Source of the DNA: Aureispira sp050633105
GTDB taxonomy: Bacteria; Bacteroidota; Bacteroidia; Chitinophagales; Saprospiraceae
NCBI GenBank assembly: GCA_050633105.1
Contig: JBOEFW010000043.1
Location: forward strand, 124,001 to 188,000
Length of the DNA stretch: 64,000 nucleotides
Direction of reading: 5' to 3'
Positions 52,041-61,067 of this stretch are shown piece by piece. Position 1 is the stretch's first letter; every line of letters begins with the position of its first letter. Made by a program: the position numbers and the translations under genes. The notes beneath the pieces are model-generated. The model had not been told where the DNA came from, did not search any database, and saw only the letters and a program-made list of their open reading frames with translations.

Positions 52041-52784
52041 ATGTCAAGTAAGATTATATTCTTAGGCTCGAAACCTATTGGTTATTTCTGTTTAGAGCAT
52101 TTATTGCAACAGCAAAAAGTATATGACATTGAGATAGTTGGTGTACTTACTAATAATAATACGGCAATGGGAGCTGCGGACTTGGTAAGTTTGGCTAAAG
52201 AATATGACGTTCCTGTTTTTGATCAATTAGACGATATTATCGCTACGACTTGTGACTATTTGATTTCTGTACAATATCATCAAATTCTCAAAAAGAAACA
52301 TCTTGCTATTGCTACTAAACAGGCGATTAATTTACATATGGCCCCTTTGCCCGAATATCGAGGATGTAACCAATTTACATTTGCATTAATAGATGGAAAA
52401 GAAGAATTTGGAACAACCTTACACGTGATGAATGAAGGGATTGATTCTGGAGATATTTTAGCCGAAAAAAGATTCCCTATTCCAAAAGATTGTTTTGTAG
52501 ATCAATTGTATGATTTGACATTAGAAGCCTCGTGTAGTCTCTTTGCCAATCAAATTGGAGCTATTTTAAATGATGAAATTACGTCTATTCCTCAAGATTT
52601 TTTTTTAGGAAAAAGAACAACCTCTACCCATTATCGGAAGGAAATTCGTGCTGCCAAGAAAATTGATCTAAATTGGGACGAAGATAAGATATGGCGTTAT
52701 GTTAGAGCGACTTCTATGCCTGGATTTACACCACCATATGCAGAAGTAAACGGCATTAAATTAAATATTAATATAGAACGATGA
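52041..52784 (+). CDS. sugar N-formyltransferase-like protein
   Basis: 247 residues of the methionyl-tRNA formyltransferase fold; the catalytic triad is Asn97, His99 and Asp136 (INLHMAPLPEYRGCNQF; NEGIDSGDIL). No C-terminal tRNA-binding domain is present. Such enzymes use N10-formyltetrahydrofolate to formylate 3- or 4-amino sugars. It lies between a WlbB-like acetyltransferase and an aminotransferase, so an amino sugar of this set is the likely acceptor. It overlaps the next start by 4 nt. Sequence is more AT-rich than its neighbours. Confidence 0.8.
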   Translation: MSSKIIFLGSKPIGYFCLEHLLQQQKVYDIEIVGVLTNNNTAMGAADLVSLAKEYDVPVFDQLDDIIATTCDYLISVQYHQILKKKHLAIATKQAINLHMAPLPEYRGCNQFTFALIDGKEEFGTTLHVMNEGIDSGDILAEKRFPIPKDCFVDQLYDLTLEASCSLFANQIGAILNDEITSIPQDFFLGKRTTSTHYRKEIRAAKKIDLNWDEDKIWRYVRATSMPGFTPPYAEVNGIKLNINIER

Positions 52785-53881
52785 TACCATTTGTAGATTT
52801 AACTGCCCAGTACCAAAGCATCAAAGAAGAACTAGATGGGGCCATGCAGTCTGTTATTAACAATACGGCCTTTATTGGAGGGGCTTATGCAGCCAAATTT
52901 GAGCAAGAATTTGCGGCTTATTTAGGCGTGGACCATTGCATTGCTTGTGCGAATGGTACCGACTCTCTTGAAATTCTATTGCGCGTATTGGGGGTAGGCC
53001 CTGGTGATGAGGTAATTGTTCCTGCGATTTCTTGGATTTCCACTTCAGAGGCGGTATCTAGTTTGGGGGGAACGCCCATTTTTGTAGACATTGACCCTAC
53101 TTATTACACCCTAGATATTGATCAGTTAGAAGCGGCGATTACAGATAAAACAAAGGTTGTTATCCCTGTTCATTTGTATGGACAACCCGTCGATATGCCT
53201 CGCCTTATGAAAATAGCGAATAAGCATAACATTAAAGTATTGGAAGATTGTGCACAGGCACATGGCGCTACTATTGATGGACAAAAAATTGGTACATTTG
53301 GACATTGTGCTTCTTTCTCTTTTTATCCTGGTAAGAACTTGGGCGCTTATGGAGATGCTGGTGGAATGGTGACCAATAATGCAGAGATTGCAACAATTGC
53401 TCGCCGTATTAGTAACCATGGCCAAGAAGGAAAACACAACCACTTGATGGAAGGGCGCAATAGTCGAATGGATGGCTTGCAAGCCGCTGTATTATCTGTC
53501 AAATTGCCTTATCTAGAGCAATGGACAGAAGCACGCATTGCCAATGCCAAGCAGTATGACGAATTATTAGCAGAAAGTGGTTTAGAATTGCCAAAAGTTT
53601 TGGATAATGGCCGCCATGTTTTCCATTTATATGTGATTCGTAGCCAAGAGCGGGATGCTTTAATACAACGGCTCAAAGACCAACAAATTGGAACAGCGAT
53701 TCATTATCCTACTGCTTTGCCCTTCTTAACTTGTTATGCAGATAGAGGCTATACGGCCAAAGATTTTCCTGTGGCACATCAAGTAACCCAAGAAATTTTG
53801 TCCTTGCCGATGTTTGCCGAATTGACAAAAGAGCAACAGGCTGAAGTCGCTGCTTGTCTTCGTACGTTAACCACCGCCTAA
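52781..53881 (+). CDS. DegT/DnrJ/EryC1-family aminotransferase, WlbC/WbpE-like
   Basis: 366 residues. PLP-binding Lys185 in SFYPGKNLGAYGDAG and Asp156 in LEDCAQAHGA. N-terminal FVDLTAQYQSIK is typical of enzymes that aminate C3 keto sugars (WlbC, FdtB). Placed after the WlbA-like enzyme it would make the 3-amino sugar that is then acylated. ATGA overlap with the formyltransferase implies translational coupling. FdtB-type activity cannot be excluded, but another gene (55989) fits that. Confidence 0.82.
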   Translation: MIPFVDLTAQYQSIKEELDGAMQSVINNTAFIGGAYAAKFEQEFAAYLGVDHCIACANGTDSLEILLRVLGVGPGDEVIVPAISWISTSEAVSSLGGTPIFVDIDPTYYTLDIDQLEAAITDKTKVVIPVHLYGQPVDMPRLMKIANKHNIKVLEDCAQAHGATIDGQKIGTFGHCASFSFYPGKNLGAYGDAGGMVTNNAEIATIARRISNHGQEGKHNHLMEGRNSRMDGLQAAVLSVKLPYLEQWTEARIANAKQYDELLAESGLELPKVLDNGRHVFHLYVIRSQERDALIQRLKDQQIGTAIHYPTALPFLTCYADRGYTAKDFPVAHQVTQEILSLPMFAELTKEQQAEVAACLRTLTTA

Positions 53882-53890
53882 TTCCTTGTT

Positions 53891-54997
53891 ATGAAAATTT
53901 TTCAGGCCCTGCATAAGTATGCGCCTTATATTCCACACTTTGAGCAAAATTATCAAGTAGAGCATTTGTCTTTTGATGAGCATGTGCAAACCTTGATTCA
54001 AGATCGCTTTTATGCCTTGCATTTGCTAAAGCCTGTGTTAGAACGCGCTCCTAATGCTTTTTATGCCTTGTGGAATTATGAAGCTTTACAATACAAATGG
54101 GCCGAAGAGCAAGGCTGGAAAGAACGCGATCTTAAAAAAATATTGTATGCTCAAATTGAAGCTTTTCAACCAGAGGTGTTTTACAATATGTCGCCTACGT
54201 TTTTTGAGCCAGGAGAATTAGAGCAGCAATTAGCGCCTAACATTATTAGAATCTGTTGGTCGGCTTCTCCTTTTTATGAGAACGAACAATTCCTGGCTTA
54301 CCAAACACGGTTGACCAATTTGCCTTTGGATGTGCGGCCTACTAGTGAAATGGGTTTTAGAAGTGATTTATTTCAGCCAGCTTATGATCCAGCGATGGCG
54401 TCTTATGCGGCCAATAAAGAACGTCCTATTGATTTGTTTTTCTATGGGCAATACGCTAGAGCCATTTTCAAACGCAGAAATGAGCAATTAGATCAATTAT
54501 TAGAATACCAAGCGACTTCTAAGCATAGAATTGAGCTGCACTTACAATATAGAATAGAAAAAAAACCAGTTGTTAATATTCCTTATGTCCGTCGTTATTG
54601 GCAAAAAATCGCACACCCTTCCAAGCAAGTACGAACAGGAGCTAAACCACCTGTTTATGGATTGGATTTGTATGAGAAACTAAGTCAGAGTAAGGTGGTA
54701 TTTAATGCTGGGGTGGATTTTAGCAAGGAATACAAAGTGAATATGCGCAATTTGGAAGTATTGGGATGTGGGGCGCAGATGTTGTCAGATGAAGGCTTAT
54801 ATCCAGCGAATTTTGAAGCAGGAAAACACTTTTCTACTTATAAAGATATGCCTGATTTTTTTCAGCGCTTAGAGTATTGGTTAGATCACAAAAAAGAACG
54901 TTTAGCGATAGCGGAGGCGGGGCACCAAATGGTGACGACGCATTATACAAAAGAACAACAATGGCAGCATTTTCAAGCAATTGTTGCTAGTTTATAA
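53891..54997 (+). CDS. glycosyltransferase, CgeB-like GT-B type
   Basis: 368 residues. The C-terminal region KVNMRNLEVLGCGAQMLSDE has the donor-site pattern of GT4/CgeB-like enzymes; a short alpha-helical N-terminal half follows MKIFQALHKYAPYIPHFEQNY. Part of the polymer assembly. Specificity unknown. No membrane segment. Its ATG is 9 nt after the preceding stop. Confidence 0.7.
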   Translation: MKIFQALHKYAPYIPHFEQNYQVEHLSFDEHVQTLIQDRFYALHLLKPVLERAPNAFYALWNYEALQYKWAEEQGWKERDLKKILYAQIEAFQPEVFYNMSPTFFEPGELEQQLAPNIIRICWSASPFYENEQFLAYQTRLTNLPLDVRPTSEMGFRSDLFQPAYDPAMASYAANKERPIDLFFYGQYARAIFKRRNEQLDQLLEYQATSKHRIELHLQYRIEKKPVVNIPYVRRYWQKIAHPSKQVRTGAKPPVYGLDLYEKLSQSKVVFNAGVDFSKEYKVNMRNLEVLGCGAQMLSDEGLYPANFEAGKHFSTYKDMPDFFQRLEYWLDHKKERLAIAEAGHQMVTTHYTKEQQWQHFQAIVASL

Positions 54998-55027
54998 AAG
55001 GCGCTTTTATTATCAAATAATATAACA

Positions 55028-55444
55028 ATGTCTAAGCACAACGCTACAGAACCAAGTATTCTTCCTTTTGATAAAATTGGGACACCCAATTTGGGTTATA
55101 TCAGTGTTGCTGAAATAGAACACAATATCCCTTTTGATATCAAAAGGGTGTATTGGACCTATTTTACACCCAATCATGTCGAGCGAGGCAACCATGCGCA
55201 CAGAGCCTTGGAGCAAGTGATTGTTTGTGTGTCAGGGATTATTAAATTTGAATTTGAGAATGCAGCGGGTAATTTATTTGAATTTATCTTGGATGAACCG
55301 AGCAAAGGCATTCATGTGCCACCAGGTTATTGGCGTAGAATGCAATTCTCACACAGTGCCGTTTTATTATGTTTGGCCTCTGAATTGTATGACGAAGCCG
55401 ATTACATTCGGGATTATGCCACCTTCAAACAGTTAAAAAAATGA
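55028..55444 (+). CDS. fdtA: FdtA/QdtA-family 3,4-ketoisomerase (WxcM-like cupin)
   Basis: 138-residue cupin; RGNHAHRALEQVIVCVSG holds the catalytic His, and HVPPGYWRRMQF with SEYDEADYIRDY-like SELYDEADYIRDY is characteristic. FdtA/QdtA converts dTDP-4-keto-6-deoxyglucose to the 3-keto isomer, for Fuc3N or Qui3N. The next two genes complete that path. No dTDP-glucose enzymes (RmlA, RmlB) are in the window. Confidence 0.85.
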   Translation: MSKHNATEPSILPFDKIGTPNLGYISVAEIEHNIPFDIKRVYWTYFTPNHVERGNHAHRALEQVIVCVSGIIKFEFENAAGNLFEFILDEPSKGIHVPPGYWRRMQFSHSAVLLCLASELYDEADYIRDYATFKQLKK

Positions 55445-55986
55445 TTCACGATACCGCGTTAGTACAAAGTTCTACGATTGGTGCTGGAACTAGAATTTGG
55501 CAGTTTGTAGTTGTCTTACCCCAAGCTGTTATTGGCAAGGATTGTAATATCTGTAGCCATTGCTTTATTGAGAATGAAGTAGAAATAGGAGATAATGTCA
55601 CGATTAAAAGCGGCGTGCAACTCTGGGATGGAGTAACTTTAGAAGAACACGTTTTTATTGGTCCAAACGTTACGTTTACTAATGATTTATACCCCCGATC
55701 TCAGCAATATGCTGGGAAATGGAGCAAAACCAAGGTAGAAAAAGGCGCTTCTGTTGGTGCAAATACCACTTTAATAGCAGGGATTACAATTGGTCGTTTT
55801 GCGATGATTGGTGCAGGGAGTGTGGTGACAAAAGATGTCCCACCTTATACCTTATGGTATGGCAATCCATCTCAACATCGTGGCTATGTAACAGAAGAAG
55901 GCGCTATTTTAAACCTATCTTTGCAGGCACAAGATGGCCAAGAATATGAATTGCTGGAGGGAAAACCTATATCTAAAAGGAGTTAA
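55441..55986 (+). CDS. sugar 3-N-acetyltransferase, FdtC/QdtC-like
   Basis: 181 residues of hexapeptide repeats (VVLPQAVIGKDCNICSHCFIENEVEIGDNVTIKSG, FIGPNVTFTNDLYPRSQ, GASVGANTTLIAGITIGRFAMIGAGSVVTKDVP). It would acetylate the 3-amino sugar made by the neighbouring FdtB-like enzyme. Its ATG overlaps the fdtA stop (ATGA). Confidence 0.8.
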   Translation: MIHDTALVQSSTIGAGTRIWQFVVVLPQAVIGKDCNICSHCFIENEVEIGDNVTIKSGVQLWDGVTLEEHVFIGPNVTFTNDLYPRSQQYAGKWSKTKVEKGASVGANTTLIAGITIGRFAMIGAGSVVTKDVPPYTLWYGNPSQHRGYVTEEGAILNLSLQAQDGQEYELLEGKPISKRS

Positions 55987-55988
55987 TC

Positions 55989-57110
55989 ATGACAACAACT
56001 AGTGTTAAGTTTCTAGATTTACAAAAAATAAATGCTCAGTACGAGCCTGCTTTGAGTGCTGCTATTCAAGAAGTGGTGCACTCAGGTTGGTATATTTTGG
56101 GCAAAGGAGTACAGCAATTTGAGGAAGAATTTGCCGCTTATTGTGGTGCCCAACATTGTTTGGGGGTTGCCAATGGTTTGGATGCCTTGATTTTGATCTT
56201 GAATGGTTACTTAGAATTGGGGCGTTTGCAGAAAGGCGATGAAGTTATTGTCCCTGCCAATACTTTTGTAGCAACGGTTTTGGCGGTAAGCGAACGAGGA
56301 TTAATTCCCGTTTTTGTGGAGCCAGATCCTGTTACGTTTAATATTAATCCAACCTTATTGGAAGCGGCGATTACCAAAAAAACAAAAGCAATAATGCCTG
56401 TGCATTTGTATGGGCAGGCCGTGGATATGACAGCTGTTTTGAAGGTAGCGGAACAATACCATTTGCTGGTGATTGAAGATGCTGCGCAAGCACATGGAGC
56501 TTATTCTGAGAATAAACGAGTAGGGAGCTGGGGACATGCCGCTGGTTTTTCCTTTTATCCAGGGAAGAATTTAGGCGCTTTAGGTGATGGTGGAGCAATT
56601 ACTACTAATGATGCCGAATTGGCACAAGTTGTTCGTGCATTACGCAATTATGGTTCTGAAAAAAAATACCACAACCAATATATCGGTATCAATAGCCGTT
56701 TAGATGAGCTGCAAGCAGCCGCTCTTTCGGTGAAGCTCCAACACTTGGACGCAGATACACAAAAACGTCGGAGCATTGCTAGCCGTTATACTCAAGAAAT
56801 CAAAAATACAGCGATTCAATTGCCTCAATGGGCTGTAGATAAAATAGAGCATGTTTTTCATTTGTACGTAATCAGAACGCCAAACCGTACACACTTACAA
56901 GCCTATTTACAAGAAAAAGGCATTCAAACAGTGGTGCATTATCCCATTGCGCCACACCAACAGGAAGCGTATAAAGAATACCACCATTTATCCTTGCCTT
57001 TGACAGAGCAATTGCACCAAGAGGTGTTGAGTTTGCCCATTAGTCCTGTTTTGACGACAGAGGAAGTGGATTATGTCATTCATAGTTTGAATCAGTATGA
57101 AGGAGCCTAA
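55989..57110 (+). CDS. fdtB: FdtB/QdtB-like 3-ketohexose aminotransferase
   Basis: 373 residues, DegT family. PLP Lys193 in SFYPGKNLGALGDGG and Asp164 in IEDAAQAHGA. The start VKFLDLQKINAQYEPALSAAIQEVV resembles FdtB. It aminates the 3-keto-6-deoxyhexose. 2 nt after the acetyltransferase; the next gene overlaps it by 14 nt. Confidence 0.85.
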   Translation: MTTTSVKFLDLQKINAQYEPALSAAIQEVVHSGWYILGKGVQQFEEEFAAYCGAQHCLGVANGLDALILILNGYLELGRLQKGDEVIVPANTFVATVLAVSERGLIPVFVEPDPVTFNINPTLLEAAITKKTKAIMPVHLYGQAVDMTAVLKVAEQYHLLVIEDAAQAHGAYSENKRVGSWGHAAGFSFYPGKNLGALGDGGAITTNDAELAQVVRALRNYGSEKKYHNQYIGINSRLDELQAAALSVKLQHLDADTQKRRSIASRYTQEIKNTAIQLPQWAVDKIEHVFHLYVIRTPNRTHLQAYLQEKGIQTVVHYPIAPHQQEAYKEYHHLSLPLTEQLHQEVLSLPISPVLTTEEVDYVIHSLNQYEGA

Positions 57111-58041
57111 GGCGCCATTGGTGAGCATTGTCGCAGCTTGTTTTAACCATGCTGCTTTTTTGGAAGAAACCTTGGATAGTATTGCTGCTCAAGATTATTC
57201 TAATATAGAATTAATCATTACTGATGATGGTTCTAAAGATAATTCTGTGGCCTTAATTAAGGAATGGATGGCTACAGCAACGATTCCAACAACCTTAATT
57301 GCGAATGTAAAGAATATAGGAATTTGTACTACGTTTAATAAGGGGTTGGCGGTAAGTAAAGGTCAATATTTTCAAGTAGTTGCTTGTGATGATGTTCTAT
57401 TGCCTCATAAAATATCTACGCAAGTCGCTGCGTTAGAAACGGCGAATAAAGATGTTGTATTGGTGCATACCGATGCCCTAGTTTTAGATAAGAATAGTAA
57501 ATTAACACACAATTCTTTTCATCAGTTTTGGCAGCTAAACCCTATACAGGGAGAGCACTTACTAGAACAATTAGTGACTCAAAATAGTATTTTAGCGCCT
57601 TCTATTTTGATGCGTCGAGCAGCATTTGTAGCATTGGGAGGTTATGATGAAAACTTATGTTATGAAGATTGGGATGCTTGGTTGCGATTAGCTGCGGCAG
57701 GGTATGATTTTTTATTCTTATCAAAACCGTTGGTGTATTACCGTCATTTTCCTAGCTCTAATTCTCAGACAAGCAATTTTCAATTGAGAATGGCTAAAGA
57801 CAATATTATATTACTGGATAAACACCGTGGACGATCTAAAATCTTGGATCAGAAAATAGGGGAGGCACAACGCCCGTCTATCACGTTGTTAATAGAAAAT
57901 GATGCCACAAATAGGGCCTTATTATGGAAGAAACTAAGCCATGAAAAGTCGCTCTATAGTTGTTGGCTTTGGTTGATGGCTAATATTGGTATTAAACCTA
58001 GCAAAGCCAATGCGCTAAAAGATAAATTAAAACGAAAATAA
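57097..58041 (+). CDS. family 2 glycosyltransferase
   Basis: 314 residues with a GT-A fold: VSIVAACFNHAAFLEETLDSIAAQDYSNIELIITDDGS, acidic DDVLL and the later LCYEDWDAWLRLA. It transfers one sugar to the lipid-linked chain. No membrane helices. Donor unknown. It overlaps fdtB by 14 nt and is 3 nt from galE. Confidence 0.88.
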   Translation: MKEPKAPLVSIVAACFNHAAFLEETLDSIAAQDYSNIELIITDDGSKDNSVALIKEWMATATIPTTLIANVKNIGICTTFNKGLAVSKGQYFQVVACDDVLLPHKISTQVAALETANKDVVLVHTDALVLDKNSKLTHNSFHQFWQLNPIQGEHLLEQLVTQNSILAPSILMRRAAFVALGGYDENLCYEDWDAWLRLAAAGYDFLFLSKPLVYYRHFPSSNSQTSNFQLRMAKDNIILLDKHRGRSKILDQKIGEAQRPSITLLIENDATNRALLWKKLSHEKSLYSCWLWLMANIGIKPSKANALKDKLKRK

Positions 58042-58044
58042 GAA

Positions 58045-59067
58045 ATGGGAAAAATATTGGTAACTGGCGGCTGTGGTTATATTGGCAGCCATACCCTTAT
58101 AGATTTGTTGGAGCATGGGTTTGAAGTGGTTGCAGTAGACAGCAATGTGCGTTCTGATGTACGCATGTTAAATGCCGTGGAGCGAATTACAGGTAAAAAA
58201 GTGAGCCGAGAGCTTCTTGATTTGTGTGATAAAGCCGCTGTTCAAGAGATGTTTGAGCGCTATGAAGTCTTGGGCGTTATTCATTTTGCAGCCTACAAGA
58301 GTGTTCCCGAATCCGTTGCCAATCCGTTGATGTATTATCACAACAACCTGACTGGTTTGTTGAATGTATTGGAGTGTATGCAAATGCATCAATTGTCCAA
58401 TCTCATTTTCTCTTCTTCTTGTTCTGTTTATGGGAACACTACAGCGTTGCCTGTTTTAGAAGAAACGCCAATGGAAGCGGCCCAAAGCCCTTATGCTCGT
58501 ACCAAGCAAATGTGTGAGGCCATCATCCAAGATTTTGCTGTAGCGAATGCAAAGAGCAATAGTATTTTACTGCGTTATTTTAACCCTGGGGGAGCACATC
58601 CTAGTGGACAATTAGGCGAAATTCCTCAAGAAGGGGCTTACAATGTCCTTCCAATTTTGATGGAAGCCTTAGAAGGCAAACGAGCTACCTTTATGGTAAC
58701 AGGGGATGATCATCCAACGCCAGATGGAAGTTGTGTTCGAGATTATATCCATGTGATGGATGTTGCGCATGCCCATACGAAGGCCTTACAATACTTGCTT
58801 AAGGAGCAGAACGATCAAAATTGTGAAGTCTTTAATATTGGTTTGGGTAAAGGGGTTTCTGTATTAGAATTGATAGAGGCATTTAATCGCGCTACAGGGC
58901 AAGAGTTATCCTACAAAATAGGGCCACGTCGAGCAGGCGATGTGTCTTCCATTTATGCCCATGCCCAAAAAGCCAATGAGCGCTTGAACTGGCATCCTCA
59001 ATACAGCATTGATGAGTTGTTGGCAAGTAGTTGGTTGTGGTATAAGAATGGTTATCCAATAAGTTAA
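58045..59067 (+). CDS. galE: UDP-glucose 4-epimerase
   Basis: 340 residues. NAD motif GGCGYIGSHTLIDLL (8-22), catalytic SSSCSVYG and Tyr150-x3-Lys154 (SPYARTKQM), RYFNPGGAHPSG and VRDYIHVMDVAHAHTKAL are typical of GalE. It can supply UDP-Gal or UDP-GalNAc to the polymer. No other Leloir gene is adjacent. Confidence 0.93.
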   Translation: MGKILVTGGCGYIGSHTLIDLLEHGFEVVAVDSNVRSDVRMLNAVERITGKKVSRELLDLCDKAAVQEMFERYEVLGVIHFAAYKSVPESVANPLMYYHNNLTGLLNVLECMQMHQLSNLIFSSSCSVYGNTTALPVLEETPMEAAQSPYARTKQMCEAIIQDFAVANAKSNSILLRYFNPGGAHPSGQLGEIPQEGAYNVLPILMEALEGKRATFMVTGDDHPTPDGSCVRDYIHVMDVAHAHTKALQYLLKEQNDQNCEVFNIGLGKGVSVLELIEAFNRATGQELSYKIGPRRAGDVSSIYAHAQKANERLNWHPQYSIDELLASSWLWYKNGYPIS

Positions 59068-59076
59068 GGGCAAGCC

Positions 59077-60276
59077 ATGGAAAAAATGTATCTAGTATTA
59101 TATACGTCTCGTTTGGGGATTGGGGGCATACAAACATTTGTCTTGAAAATGGCAGAAGCGTTGCAGGCTTATCCCAATGTTCAGGTCGCTATTTTTTGCC
59201 ATTATCCTGAACTCTCTGATGGATCAGGTATTCCTGAAGGCGTAGAATTGTGGACCTTATCTGAACGTCCATTTGCCATTAAACTTATCAATAAAGTACG
59301 GAATGTACTAAAAAAGGTTAGGCCTTCCTTTGACTTTAAGGAATGGTTGACAAAGCGTTATTTTTTTAAGAAACTACGCCAGCAATCGAGCCCCCTTGTC
59401 ATTCATAATAACATTCAAGTAGGAGATGTTTTAACGCACGCAGCCCAGCAAGAATTGGACATTCCTTATATTACGACCTTACATGGCGCTTACAAGCATA
59501 TTCTAAGAGAAGAAGTTTCTTTAAAAGAAGAAGAGGCGTTGCGCGAAACGTTAATGAAGTTATTAGACACGGCAAGCAGCATCGTTTATTTGTCAGAGCA
59601 AAACCTAGCGCCTTTTTATAAATTATTACCAAAAGAAAAAATAGAAGCTTACCCTCATTTTGACCGTATTTACAATGGTTTGAACGGGATTGTTCCTAGT
59701 GCTAAAAAAGGCGATAACGCTCGCTTAACCTTTGGAATGGTCGCTAGAGGGCATCCAGATAAAGGCTGGATTGATTTGTTAGAAGTAGCGCAAGAGTTGG
59801 TAGAAGAAGGTTATCGTAATTTTGATGTGCGCCTTTTTGCCGATGGAGATTATGTGGGCGAATTAATGCAACAGCGTGATTGGTCGCCTCAAATTCAGTA
59901 CTTTGGAGCAACTAACCAGCCCTTACAAGAAATTATTACCTTTGATGTGGGGGTGTTGCCTTCTTACCATGAAGAAATGCCCTTCACCATTATAGAATAT
60001 TTAGCCTGTGGTAAAGTTTGTATTGCTACCGAGGTAGGAGCAATTGCTGCAATGATGCAGGCACCCAATAAAGAATTAGCAGGTATCTTAGTGCCTGTTA
60101 GCCCAACAAGAGAAGTAGATAGAGCCGCTTTGAAAGCAGCTTTTTTGCACTTTTTAAACGATCCTACTGTTCTTGCGCAATATGCGCAAGCGGTACAAGG
60201 AGCCTTTGAAAAATTTGATTTGAAACATACAGCTAAAGACTATTATCAGTTGTATCAAAACGCCATAAAGAAATGA
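59077..60276 (+). CDS. family 4 glycosyltransferase
   Basis: 399 residues, GT-B fold. N-terminal YTSRLGIGGIQTFVLKMAEAL with the GG-x-x glycine loop; C-terminal TFGMVARGHPDKGWIDLLEVAQEL and EEMPFTIIEYLACGKVCIATEVGA, the E-x7-E retaining-GT4 motif. Next start overlaps (ATGA). Donor unknown. Confidence 0.9.
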   Translation: MEKMYLVLYTSRLGIGGIQTFVLKMAEALQAYPNVQVAIFCHYPELSDGSGIPEGVELWTLSERPFAIKLINKVRNVLKKVRPSFDFKEWLTKRYFFKKLRQQSSPLVIHNNIQVGDVLTHAAQQELDIPYITTLHGAYKHILREEVSLKEEEALRETLMKLLDTASSIVYLSEQNLAPFYKLLPKEKIEAYPHFDRIYNGLNGIVPSAKKGDNARLTFGMVARGHPDKGWIDLLEVAQELVEEGYRNFDVRLFADGDYVGELMQQRDWSPQIQYFGATNQPLQEIITFDVGVLPSYHEEMPFTIIEYLACGKVCIATEVGAIAAMMQAPNKELAGILVPVSPTREVDRAALKAAFLHFLNDPTVLAQYAQAVQGAFEKFDLKHTAKDYYQLYQNAIKK

Positions 60277-61055
60277 AAACGGTCATCTTTGCGGGAGGTT
60301 TAGGCTCTCGAATTTCTGAAGAATCGCACATGCGCCCCAAACCTATGATTGAAATCGCAGGTAAGCCTATTTTGTGGCACATTATGAAAATGTACCAAGC
60401 ACACGGCTTCAATGAATTTATCATTTGCTTAGGCTACAAAGGCTATATGATTAAGGAGTATTTCATTAATTATTTTTATCATAATTCTGATATAACGGTA
60501 GATCTAGCCAATAATCAAATAGAGGTACATGCGACCAATTCTGAAAATTTTAAAGTTACATTGGTAGAAACAGGCTTGAATACCATGACAGCAGGGCGTC
60601 TACAACGTATAGAAAAATACATTGGAGAAGACGAAGAATTTATGTTGACGTATGGCGATGGGGTGTCTGATGTAGACCTTACCGCTTTGGTTGATTTTCA
60701 TCGCGCTCATGATAAAATGGGAACCGTTACTACCGTACAACCCGCAGGTAAATTTGGGGTGCTGAATGCTGATGAGGCAGGTAATGTTACCGAATTTGTA
60801 GAAAAACCGCGTGGAAGCGGTACTTGGATTAATGGTGGTTTTTTTGTGCTCAATCGCAAGGTCTTTGACTACTTCAAAGGGAAAGACATGACCACGATTA
60901 TGTGGGAAGAAGATCCAATGCACTCGTTGGTAAACGATCAAGAATTGGTTTCTTTTAAACACCATGGTTTTTGGAAATGTATGGATATTTTGCGTGACAA
61001 ACGCGACTTAGAACGCCTTTGGGCATCAGGCAATCCTGCTTGGAAAAAATGGTAA
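60273..61055 (+). CDS. rfbF: glucose-1-phosphate cytidylyltransferase
   Basis: Makes CDP-glucose from CTP and glucose-1-phosphate. 260 residues: VIFAGGLGSRISEESHMRPKPMIEIAGKPILWHIMK is the CDP-sugar form of the nucleotidyltransferase signature. LTYGDGVSDVDL, WINGGFFVLNRK and FKHHGFWKCMDILRDK agree with RfbF. Paired with rfbG 12 nt downstream. Confidence 0.95.
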   Translation: MKTVIFAGGLGSRISEESHMRPKPMIEIAGKPILWHIMKMYQAHGFNEFIICLGYKGYMIKEYFINYFYHNSDITVDLANNQIEVHATNSENFKVTLVETGLNTMTAGRLQRIEKYIGEDEEFMLTYGDGVSDVDLTALVDFHRAHDKMGTVTTVQPAGKFGVLNADEAGNVTEFVEKPRGSGTWINGGFFVLNRKVFDYFKGKDMTTIMWEEDPMHSLVNDQELVSFKHHGFWKCMDILRDKRDLERLWASGNPAWKKW

Positions 61056-61067
61056 ATTTAGATCGCT

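Noticed and set aside
52041..52784. Formyltransferase gene as methionyl-tRNA formyltransferase (fmt)
   Set aside because: It is too short, lacks the C-terminal tRNA-binding domain and lies in a nucleotide-sugar operon.
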